A stretch of 44,765 nt of DNA from Cytophagaceae bacterium (GTDB lineage Bacteria; Bacteroidota; Bacteroidia; Cytophagales; Cytophagaceae). Position 1 is the first letter of the stretch. Each line of letters starts with the position of its first letter. The notes under the pieces were generated by a model. It was not told the DNA's origin. It did no database searches and was given only the letters and a program-made list of their open reading frames with translations. Location of the stretch: the NCBI GenBank assembly GCA_025454925.1, contig JALONM010000028.1, forward strand, positions 1 through 44,765, given 5' to 3'. A program made the position numbers and the translations under genes. Shown piece after piece: positions 18,401-24,629 of this stretch.

Positions 18401-18527
18401 TTGCTGAAGGATTGAATGAGATAAGTTTTCCTACACCATCTATCAGGATAACAGGGTGAGGATTGTTTAACCATAGGTCGTTTGGAAAGCCCTGCATGTT
18501 ATTTGGTATGTGAGTTCCTGGTGTCAT
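15492..18527 (-). CDS. Multi-PAS hybrid histidine kinase with receiver and Hpt domains
   Basis: 1011-residue soluble sensor kinase; no membrane segments are seen. Four or five PAS-type domains fill residues ~20-500 (e.g. ILVEDSNRHIRLINQEF, LGLIEVDTQGIVTKVYDRF, GSLGIHLDITKQKELE). The kinase core follows: H-box FLANMSHEIRTPMNAIVG (His about 520), N-box LLNLINNAIKFT, DTGIGI and GGTGLGLSISQQ. A receiver domain has VEDNEINQ and VLMDIQMPVMGG (Asp about 809). A C-terminal Hpt domain has AHSIKPGIDTMG (His about 950). The full His-Asp-His relay could pass phosphate to the NtrC-type regulator encoded 21 bases upstream in the same operon, and also accept phosphate from the H-NOX-linked kinase encoded divergently, which lacks its own Hpt. 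The PAS ligand is unknown. Confidence 0.9.
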   Translation of the reverse strand: MTPGTHIPNNMQGFPNDLWLNNPHPVILIDGVGKLISFNPSAKPILEKWKTGITEFVPTRIKFAVQTCMTENRKIYYEEKTQHQLFQLTLVPSARENHVAIYGMEITSIKYHQEEIKKSELQYRKLVEETSDLIYKTDLQGRFIYANQAVCDLLGIKASEITKYSTLLFMDKSEKAAILEFYRKQLFSGSLEEEYLEYPIITSKGDKLWIAQKSRVCFENNQVSGLQIYARNITLRKITEQELEHSHLRLKSLIEQLNYGILVEDSNRHIRLINQEFCNLFMIPLQPEQLIGADCRDSAEQNKLLFKNPDHFVLRIHKILRDQKNVIGELCEMSDGRILERDYIPLFLNGEYAGHLWQYRDVTSQKNIEEQVRKSEEKYRNVIENMRLGLIEVDTQGIVTKVYDRFCEMTEYQPEDLLNQNAEFLLADASQLEIINTHTQLRMEGKESVYELKIKSKSGRIIWMRISGAPLYDDNKRIIGSLGIHLDITKQKELEIHLQEAKAKAEQSVKIKEQFLANMSHEIRTPMNAIVGISKLLEKTTLDEKQSEFLSAIQTSSKNLLTIINDILDFSKVESNKIELEKIGFSIAEIVKLQRQSMLPKAKEKCIDLEVHLDPSIDEILIGDPVRLNQILLNLINNAIKFTDSGKVQLQINLIQKSALINQIRFTVSDTGIGISEDKLEQIFDSFTQEDSSITRRYGGTGLGLSISQQLASLYGSCIKVKSIKHKGTDFHFDIIFPVGTSEDLPAQTPTSQTPEPLLRGISVMLVEDNEINQYLAKTILESFEMIVHICNHGKEAIEMIQKKIIDIVLMDIQMPVMGGLEAIDIIRNKLQIHTPIIALTANAIMGDEEQYLKAGASGYISKPFEEEELRSILCKHVTANRSQTVIANAPHSKSRPDMYDLRKLQEISKGNRDFVKKMIQLFIDNTPKEIDKMEAAYTAGDFKSVKDIAHSIKPGIDTMGLSQEGKWIREIEHLALNNPEHEALAITIQQIRKNIDLCVDCLKLDPAYAA

Positions 18528-18548
18528 TCTCCTTTCGACTTAATTTCC

Positions 18549-19886
18549 TTAAATCAATTCCTGGTTTTGAATCATTCTGTATATAGTGGATTTGCCAACG
18601 TCCAGTTTTTCGGCCACCAACAGCACATTGTGCTGATATTTTTCCAGATAGTATTGAAGGATCTTTTGAGTATATTCTTTTAAAGTTAATTCCTGTAATA
18701 GCATGCCTTCCATGGTATTTCCACTCGATAATTGAAGAGCACCGGCCTGAATAATTCCATCTTCGGCCATTACGCAGGCCAGTTCCATTATGGCTTTCAA
18801 CTCCCTGATATTTCCGGGGAACGAATATTTTAGTAAGGCGGCTTTGGCTTCGTCGCTCAGTTTTAATTTTTCCCACCGGTTTTCTTTGCAGAATTGATCC
18901 ATGAAGTATTTGGCTAAAATAATTACGTCTTCTCCACGATTTCGAAGGGGCGGCAATTCAATAGGCAATCCAAGTAATCGATAATATAAATCTTCTCTAA
19001 AGTTTCCTTTTTTTACTTCCTCCAAGAGATTTCTGTGCGTTGCTACTACAATTCTCAGGTCAAGTTTTATTAACTGATTTCCTCCAATGCGACACACTTC
19101 TCTTTCCTGCAATACCCGCAGTAATTTTGCCTGCATGGCCAAGGGTATCTCAGCGATTTCATCAAGGAAAATGGTGCCACCGTTGGCCTCTTCAAATTTT
19201 CCGGATTTTCTATTTAATGCACCGGTAAATGCTCCTTTTTCATATCCAAATAATTCACTCTCTAATAATTCATTTGGTATGGCAGCCATGTTGACAGCTA
19301 CAAAGGGTTTACTTTTTCTAAGACCATTATAATGTATGGCCTTGGCTACTAATTCCTTTCCGGTGCCTGTTTCTCCGCAAATGGAAACGGTGATGGAATT
19401 GGTGCATGCTTTTTCCATAATGGAAAATATATTTTTGATGGAATTTGAATTGCCTTTTAGAATTGAACCAAAGTCATATTTAGTGGCTACTTCTTTTCGC
19501 AATACTTCTACTTCCTTTTCCAGTACTACTTTTTCGTGGATGTTGTGAATGGTATGCCAGATGCGGTCTTTCGTTTCATCGTTTTTAATGATGTAGTCAT
19601 AGGCTCCATTTTTGAGGATGTCTACCGCTGTCGATACATCTTCCTGACCTGAAATTACAATCACTGGAATTCCGGGGTGAAACTGAGTGATTTTTTTCAG
19701 TACCTCTATGCCTGTCATGTCAGGCAGGGAATAGTCCAGCGTAATTACATCGGGTTTACGATGCAAATTATTTAAACACGCCTGACCGCTGGTATAAATT
19801 TCAATTTCATTTTCGGGATTGAGAGACAGCTGGTATTCGAGTAACTTCGAATAAAACGAATCATCTTCAACAATAAATATTCTCAT
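18549..19886 (-). CDS. NtrC-family sigma-54 activator response regulator
   Basis: 445 residues from ATG 19886 (MRIFIVEDDSFYSK), the normal start of a receiver domain; an in-frame extension of 12 codons to 19922 adds nothing recognisable. Three domains: receiver 1-120 with the EDD pocket and Asp51 in ITLDYSLPDMTG; AAA+ domain ~140-380 with Walker A GETGTGKE, the sigma-54 contact loop GAFTGA, Walker B GGTIFLDE and an arginine-finger region; and a Fis-type helix-turn-helix at the end (VLLVAEKLDVGKSTIYRMIQ). It should activate sigma-54 promoters after phosphorylation. The best target candidate in the window is the EPS promoter at 14903. Dyads in its own upstream region suggest autoregulation. Co-transcribed with the hybrid kinase downstream. 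Confidence 0.93.
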   Translation of the reverse strand: MRIFIVEDDSFYSKLLEYQLSLNPENEIEIYTSGQACLNNLHRKPDVITLDYSLPDMTGIEVLKKITQFHPGIPVIVISGQEDVSTAVDILKNGAYDYIIKNDETKDRIWHTIHNIHEKVVLEKEVEVLRKEVATKYDFGSILKGNSNSIKNIFSIMEKACTNSITVSICGETGTGKELVAKAIHYNGLRKSKPFVAVNMAAIPNELLESELFGYEKGAFTGALNRKSGKFEEANGGTIFLDEIAEIPLAMQAKLLRVLQEREVCRIGGNQLIKLDLRIVVATHRNLLEEVKKGNFREDLYYRLLGLPIELPPLRNRGEDVIILAKYFMDQFCKENRWEKLKLSDEAKAALLKYSFPGNIRELKAIMELACVMAEDGIIQAGALQLSSGNTMEGMLLQELTLKEYTQKILQYYLEKYQHNVLLVAEKLDVGKSTIYRMIQNQELI

Positions 19887-19929
19887 AGCACACACGTTTG
19901 ATGGATTCAACGGTCTAGTCAATCTACTT

Positions 19930-19944
19930 GTTTCAAATTTGGAA
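19930..19944. promoter_or_regulatory. Dyad A of NtrC/H-NOX intergenic array
   Basis: GTTTCAAATTTGGAA is the weakest of four related 6-3-6 dyads (consensus TTCYCA-N3-TGGGAA) between the divergent NtrC-type and H-NOX genes. Its centre is 18 bases from dyad B. Probably an operator of the NtrC-type regulator. Confidence 0.35.
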
Positions 19945-19947
19945 TAA

Positions 19948-19962
19948 TTCTCATTTTGGGAA
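19948..19962. promoter_or_regulatory. Dyad B of NtrC/H-NOX intergenic array
   Basis: TTCTCATTTTGGGAA matches the consensus TTCYCA-N3-TGGGAA with both arms. It pairs with dyad A at a spacing near two helical turns, as expected for cooperative binding of dimers. Confidence 0.5.
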
Positions 19963-20009
19963 AATGGATCATTGTGTAAGTGCCTATTGGAGCCTGTTTC
20001 AGGCCTTCA

Positions 20010-20024
20010 TTCCCATGTTGGGAA
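20010..20024. promoter_or_regulatory. Dyad C of NtrC/H-NOX intergenic array (perfect)
   Basis: TTCCCATGTTGGGAA is a perfect 6-3-6 palindrome. It is 20 bases (centre to centre) from dyad D. It is the best defining member of the site family also seen upstream of the EPS promoter. Confidence 0.55.
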
Positions 20025-20029
20025 TAATA

Positions 20030-20044
20030 TTTTCAAATTGGGAA
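20030..20044. promoter_or_regulatory. Dyad D of NtrC/H-NOX intergenic array
   Basis: TTTTCAAATTGGGAA keeps the right arm exactly and has a degenerate left arm. Together with dyad C it lies about 95-130 bases upstream of the H-NOX start codon, so it could serve either divergent gene. Confidence 0.45.
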
Positions 20045-20137
20045 AAATGAGAAGGACTGGATTTTGTTAATGCTTGATAACTAGTGGATTGGAAATGTGG
20101 AAGGATATATGTGCAAGTCTCAGTAAAAAAAAATGTT

Positions 20138-20680
20138 ATGTACGGAATTGTAAATAAAGCAATAGAAGGCTTGGTTACCGAAAATTTCGGTGTCGAAAAA
20201 TGGATAGAGATCAAAGCGCTGTCCAATATTCAAGAAGAACGTTTTCTAAGTCATGAACAATATGATGATTCAGTAACCTTTGGCTTGGCGACAGCAGCGG
20301 CTGAGGTATTGCACCTTCCGATAGCTAAGGTGCTGGTAGCTTTCGGTAAGTATTGGGTGCTGAAAACCGCAAAAAAACATTATGGTTCTTTAATGGATTC
20401 CGGAGGAAATGATTTTGATAATTTTTTACTCAACCTTCCTAATTTTCATAGCCGGGTTATGTTGTTATATCCAAACATACAGCCCCCGGAGTTTAAAGTT
20501 CACAAGGAAGAGGATGACGTATTTCATGTGCATTATTATTCTACCAGGCCTGGCTTAACTCATTTTGTAGAAGGCTTATTGCTTGGGTTAGGAGAAGCTT
20601 TTGGTAAAAATGTAAAAGTACTCCTGGTTCGCTCCAGAGAACAGGGATTTGATCACGATGAGTTTGAAATTGCCTGTTGA
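20138..20680 (+). CDS. H-NOX haem nitric-oxide sensor protein
   Basis: 180-residue stand-alone H-NOX (HNOB) domain, the usual length for the family. Start at ATG 20138 gives MYGIVNKAIEGLVTENFG, the standard H-NOX N-terminus; an 18-codon in-frame extension is not conserved-looking. Haem contacts are all present: proximal His104 in LPNFHSRV and the propionate clamp Tyr133-x-Ser135-x-Arg137 in YYSTR. At the distal position corresponding to Tyr140 of the oxygen-binding Thermoanaerobacter protein, this protein aligns Phe143, so a hydrophobic pocket selective for NO is expected. It is a soluble protein that should act by changing the activity of the kinase encoded 50 bases downstream, as in known H-NOX/kinase pairs. 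The divergent NtrC-type operon and shared dyads tie it to the EPS circuit. Confidence 0.93.
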   Translation: MYGIVNKAIEGLVTENFGVEKWIEIKALSNIQEERFLSHEQYDDSVTFGLATAAAEVLHLPIAKVLVAFGKYWVLKTAKKHYGSLMDSGGNDFDNFLLNLPNFHSRVMLLYPNIQPPEFKVHKEEDDVFHVHYYSTRPGLTHFVEGLLLGLGEAFGKNVKVLLVRSREQGFDHDEFEIAC

Positions 20681-20717
20681 GTAAAGTGTAAACCGAATCA
20701 GGTATTGATTTACTCAA
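20677..20717 (+). repeat. Inverted repeat between H-NOX and kinase genes
   Basis: TTGAGTAAA and TTTACTCAA are perfect 9-bp complementary arms around a 23-base loop. The first arm includes the H-NOX stop codon and the second ends 13 bases before the kinase ATG. No T tract follows, so it may modulate expression of the kinase relative to H-NOX, or stabilise the mRNA, rather than end transcription. Confidence 0.4.
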
Positions 20718-20730
20718 TAATATAAAGGGT

Positions 20731-22734
20731 ATGGAATTTCAACACGATAGGGATGTATTGGATCTGAATCTTCTTGCACCATTTTATTTTCGCATTGATG
20801 ATGCGTTGAAAATAAAAGAGGCTGGAAAAAGTTTGCGGAAGATATTTCCTGCGCTTCCGGGTAGCGATTTTCAGGAAGTGCTGGAGTTGGTTCGTCCCTG
20901 GAATATAGATTTATCATTTCAGTCTTTGAAAGATTTCAGCCAGGTAATTTTTATATTAAAATTTAAGTCGACGGGTATGATGTTCCGTGGGCAGGTAATT
21001 TATCTGAAAACATCAAATTCTATTTTGTTTTTGGGATCGCCTTGGTTAAGTAATACCGATCAATTAAGTACGTATAAAATTTCCATTACTGATTTTTCTC
21101 TGAGTGACCCGACCACAGATTTAATTCAATTGATTAAGCAGAATGAAATCTCTATGATGGAAACCCGGGAGTTAAATGAATTATTAACGGAGCAGAAACG
21201 GAATTTAGAGAAAAAGGAACAGCTTTACCGAAGCTTGGTAGAGAATGCTTCCGATATCATCATTCGTTGCGACCAAGAAGGGTACTTGTCGTTTGTAAAC
21301 CAGGCGACCATGGACATAACAGGTTACGACATGAAGGAGTTATTGGGAAGGAAATTATTCGATCTGGTGGAGTTCTCGAAACGCTCGTCGGTAGAAGAAA
21401 TTTTTCGTAGCAACCAACAATCGAAAGATGGTAAATTACATCTTGAATTTCCTATCGTTTCACGTCAGCATAAAGAAATATGGCTTTCTATGAGTTTGAT
21501 CGCCTGGTATGAGCACGGTCGAATTCTAGGCTATAGTGCCATTGCCGTAGATATCTCTTCGCGCAAGGAGATCGAACTTTCCATGGAATTTGCCAGAAAG
21601 AAAGCAGAAGAATCCTCTCGTTTAAAAGAGCAGTTTTTAGCGAATACCAGCCATGAAATACGTACGCCCATGAATGCGATTGTTGGGCTTTCTAAATTGT
21701 TACAGAAAACATCGTTGCAACCCAAGCAGCAGGAGTATTTAAATGCGATTATGACTTCTGCGGAAAATTTGCTGGTGGTTATAAATGACATTCTTGATTT
21801 TTCGAAGATTGAGTCCGAGAAAATTGAGTTGGAACATATTCCCTTTTCTATTCGTGAACTATGGACCACCTTATATAAATCGATACAAATAAAAGCGGTC
21901 GAAAAGAATTTACATTTGTTGTATTCGATTGCACCTGAAGTAGAAAATGTATTGTGTGGAGACCCCTTTCGATACAATCAGATTTTAATGAATATTACCA
22001 GTAATGCCATTAAGTTTACCGAGCAGGGAAACGTAGAGATTGAGGTATATGTAAAGGAACAAACCGACGAGTATCAATGGATCGCTTGTCGAATCAAAGA
22101 TACCGGTATTGGCATTCCTGCGGATAAACTGGAAAGTATATTTGATGAATTTTCACAAGCCGATTCTTCCACCAGTCGAAAATTCGGTGGCACAGGTTTG
22201 GGGCTTAGCATCAGCCGCAAACTTGCCGAATTGATGAAAGGAGAGATCAGTATTCAAAGTACTCCAGGAAAGGGAACTGAATTCTGCATCTTGTTACCTT
22301 TTCAGCGACCTCTGCATGAGCTTCCTGCTTCGCCTGTTTTACAACCTGACGCTGCGTCATTAAAAGATAAGCAAGTGTTATTGGTTGAGGATAATGAGTT
22401 TAATCAAATGCTCGCAATCAGTATTTTGGAGGGTTGGAACATGAAAGTGAGTACGGCTTCTAATGGCAGGGAAGCCATTTCGAAATTGGCATCAGGGAAT
22501 GCCTATGATTTTATTTTGATGGATATTCAGATGCCTGAGATGGGGGGGATAGAGGCCACCCGTGTTATACGCCAACAATTACAGATACAGTCGCCGGTCA
22601 TAGCGCTTACTGCCAATGCCATGAAATCGGAAGTTGATTCCTATTTCAAAGAAGGCATGGATGCTTGCGTTACCAAGCCGTTCAATACAGAGGATTTGCT
22701 CCGTGTATTAGTAGATTGTTTGGTACGAGCTTAG
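20731..22734 (+). CDS. hnoK: HNOBA-PAS hybrid histidine kinase, H-NOX partner
   Basis: 667-residue soluble hybrid kinase. Residues 1-160 match the H-NOX-associated (HNOBA) domain first described in soluble guanylate cyclases: FYFRIDDALKIKEAGKSLRK, LVRPWNIDLSFQSL, then FRGQVIYL, SILFLGSPWLSN and DFSLSDPTTDLIQL, followed by a signalling coiled coil (ETRELNELLTEQKRNLEKKE). A PAS domain spans ~175-285, then the kinase core with NTSHEIRTPMNAIVG (His308), ILMNITSNAIKFT, DTGIGIP and GGTGLGLSISRK, and a C-terminal receiver with VEDNEFNQ and Asp598 in LMDIQMPEMGG. There is no Hpt domain, so phosphate leaving the receiver needs a partner such as the Hpt of the 15492-18527 kinase. The symbol is given by role. 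Its stop codon overlaps that of the convergent purF gene. Confidence 0.92.
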   Translation: MEFQHDRDVLDLNLLAPFYFRIDDALKIKEAGKSLRKIFPALPGSDFQEVLELVRPWNIDLSFQSLKDFSQVIFILKFKSTGMMFRGQVIYLKTSNSILFLGSPWLSNTDQLSTYKISITDFSLSDPTTDLIQLIKQNEISMMETRELNELLTEQKRNLEKKEQLYRSLVENASDIIIRCDQEGYLSFVNQATMDITGYDMKELLGRKLFDLVEFSKRSSVEEIFRSNQQSKDGKLHLEFPIVSRQHKEIWLSMSLIAWYEHGRILGYSAIAVDISSRKEIELSMEFARKKAEESSRLKEQFLANTSHEIRTPMNAIVGLSKLLQKTSLQPKQQEYLNAIMTSAENLLVVINDILDFSKIESEKIELEHIPFSIRELWTTLYKSIQIKAVEKNLHLLYSIAPEVENVLCGDPFRYNQILMNITSNAIKFTEQGNVEIEVYVKEQTDEYQWIACRIKDTGIGIPADKLESIFDEFSQADSSTSRKFGGTGLGLSISRKLAELMKGEISIQSTPGKGTEFCILLPFQRPLHELPASPVLQPDAASLKDKQVLLVEDNEFNQMLAISILEGWNMKVSTASNGREAISKLASGNAYDFILMDIQMPEMGGIEATRVIRQQLQIQSPVIALTANAMKSEVDSYFKEGMDACVTKPFNTEDLLRVLVDCLVRA

Positions 22735-22746
22735 TAGGCTCGTACC
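22722..22746. terminator. Bidirectional hairpin holding both convergent stop codons
   Basis: Perfect 9-bp stem GGTACGAGC/GCTCGTACC with loop TTAGTAG. The loop contains the TAG of the kinase gene and, on the other strand, the TAA of purF. On the plus strand it is followed by GTTTTTCC; on the minus strand by AAACAATC. It likely ends transcription at least in the plus direction. Confidence 0.6.
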
Positions 22747-24617
22747 GTTTTTCCTTCCATAAAGAAGATGAAGGCTTTGTTCACTACTCTGTTTCCTCCA
22801 GGCGTAGGGTAATCTCCTGAGAAATACCAGTCGCCGCTGTGCTTAGGACATGCGTTATGAAGATTGTCAATGGTTTGGTAAATTACTTGCACTTCAGCCT
22901 GACAGCCTTTAGGCGTAACAATTTCAGAAATTTTAGCGGAAATTTGTTCGTAGCTGAAAGGGGCATATAATTCTTTTACATGGTTTACCATGTTGCCACT
23001 TAAATCGTTGATGGCTGCTTTACATTTTTCCAGCACACTGTCGAGTAAATTTTCTTGTTTCGTATCTTTTAGTAATTCCAATACCGCCCTGAAGGCCACG
23101 AATTCTCTAATTTTCGACATGTCGATACCGTAACAGTCGGGGTAACGAATTTGTGGAGCGGAAGAAACGATTACGATTTTTTTAGGACCGAGTTTATCCA
23201 ACATTCTCAAGATGGATTTCTCCAAGGTAGTACCACGAACGATGGAGTCGTCAAAAATGACCAGGTTATCTACTCCCTTTTTGATGACTTCATACGTTGT
23301 ATCGTACAAGTTGGAAACGAAACTGTCGCGCTGGTCGTCTGAGGTAATAAATGATCTTAGTTTATTATCCTTGATGACCATTTTTTCAATGCGGGGTTTC
23401 AAGGTTAGGGCACGTTCCAGGGCTGCACCGGAAACTCCATCCTGTACTTGTTTCAGGCGGTATTTGCCCAGGTATTCCTGTATTCCTTCCATCATGCCCA
23501 TAAAGGCAGTTTCAGCAGTATTGGGTACGTAGGAGAAAACCGTATTTTCAACATCGTACTGTATTGACTCTAGTATTTGAGGGTAAAGTGCGTATCCTAG
23601 TTTTTTTCTTTCTGAATAAATATCCGGATCAGAGGCACGGGAGAAGTATATCCGTTCAAACGAACATGATTTTTTCTCCATTTGATCGATGAATTGCTTT
23701 TCAGAATAAGAACCGTCTTTTTCAATGATCAGTGCGTGGCCTGCTTGTATTTCTTTAATCTGGCTGTAATCTACCTGGAAGGCTATTTTAATAGCAGGTT
23801 TTTCGCTGGCAGCCACCACCACTTCGTCGTCGGCATAGTAATATGCCGGGCGTATTCCGGCTGGATCACGCGCCACAAAAGAGGCGCCGTACCCCGTCAT
23901 GCCGACCATGGCGTATCCACCATCAAAATCCTTGCAGGCACGCATTAGTACACGTTGCAAGTCAAGTTCTTTTTCGATAAGATCAGATATTTCGCGGTTG
24001 GTATATTGGTCTTTGTATTTATCAAAAATGGCTTGGTTTTCTTCATCAAGGAAGTGTCCCATTTTTTCCAGAACCGTTACGGTGTCGGTTTTTTCTTTTG
24101 GATGTTGGCCAATATCAATGAGTTTTTGGAATAATTCGTCGACGTTGGTCATATTGAAATTTCCGGCCACCACTAGGTTTCGGCTTCTCCAGTTATTCTG
24201 GCGCAAAAAAGGATGGCAGTTTTCGATTTCATTTTTTCCGTGCGTGCCATACCGCAAGTGTCCCAGCAGTACTTCTCCGGTAAAGGCTACGTGGTCGAGC
24301 AACCAGCTGGGGTTGTACATTTTGTCTTTGTTATCGCGCAGTGCCTTACGGAATTTTTTGTTAATTTTTTGAAAGATTTCCGTCACTGGCTGAGGATCTA
24401 CCGAGCGGTACCGGCTGATGTAGCGGCTTCCTTCCGGCACCTCGATTTTAATGGTTGCCACTCCAGCTCCATCCTGGCCTCTGTTATTTTGTTTTTCCAT
24501 CATCATATACAGTTTCTGTATACCGAAGAGTGGGCCATATTTCTCTACATAGTAGGCATATGGTTTCCGAAGACGGATCAAAACAATTCCACATTCGTGT
24601 TTTATAGGCTCGCTCAT
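22731..24617 (-). CDS. purF: Amidophosphoribosyltransferase (long Bacteroidota type)
   Basis: 628 residues, longer than the ~470-510 of the Escherichia coli and Bacillus enzymes but in line with the long Bacteroidota form as I recall it. Catalyses the first committed step of purine synthesis: PRPP and glutamine to phosphoribosylamine. The class II glutaminase domain begins at Cys9 (HECGIVLIR), which must be exposed by removal of the eight-residue leader, then NNRGQDGAG, GHLRYGTHG and GNFNMTN. The phosphoribosyltransferase domain has the PRPP motif LVIFDDSIVRGTT and SSAPQIRYPDCYGIDM. The C-terminus is extended (CPKHSGDWYFSGDYPTPGGN). The start lies 12 bases after the stop of the nuoN-like gene, suggesting co-transcription. 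Whether this long form is the main housekeeping PurF or a divergent paralogue cannot be decided here. Confidence 0.88.
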   Translation of the reverse strand: MSEPIKHECGIVLIRLRKPYAYYVEKYGPLFGIQKLYMMMEKQNNRGQDGAGVATIKIEVPEGSRYISRYRSVDPQPVTEIFQKINKKFRKALRDNKDKMYNPSWLLDHVAFTGEVLLGHLRYGTHGKNEIENCHPFLRQNNWRSRNLVVAGNFNMTNVDELFQKLIDIGQHPKEKTDTVTVLEKMGHFLDEENQAIFDKYKDQYTNREISDLIEKELDLQRVLMRACKDFDGGYAMVGMTGYGASFVARDPAGIRPAYYYADDEVVVAASEKPAIKIAFQVDYSQIKEIQAGHALIIEKDGSYSEKQFIDQMEKKSCSFERIYFSRASDPDIYSERKKLGYALYPQILESIQYDVENTVFSYVPNTAETAFMGMMEGIQEYLGKYRLKQVQDGVSGAALERALTLKPRIEKMVIKDNKLRSFITSDDQRDSFVSNLYDTTYEVIKKGVDNLVIFDDSIVRGTTLEKSILRMLDKLGPKKIVIVSSAPQIRYPDCYGIDMSKIREFVAFRAVLELLKDTKQENLLDSVLEKCKAAINDLSGNMVNHVKELYAPFSYEQISAKISEIVTPKGCQAEVQVIYQTIDNLHNACPKHSGDWYFSGDYPTPGGNRVVNKAFIFFMEGKTVRAY

Positions 24618-24629
24618 ATCTCTCTTTTG

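Noticed and set aside
20059-20073. Sigma-54-like element upstream of H-NOX (GG at 20059, GC at 20072)
   Set aside because: The spacing is eleven bases instead of ten and the -12 block is weak, so I do not call a promoter there.
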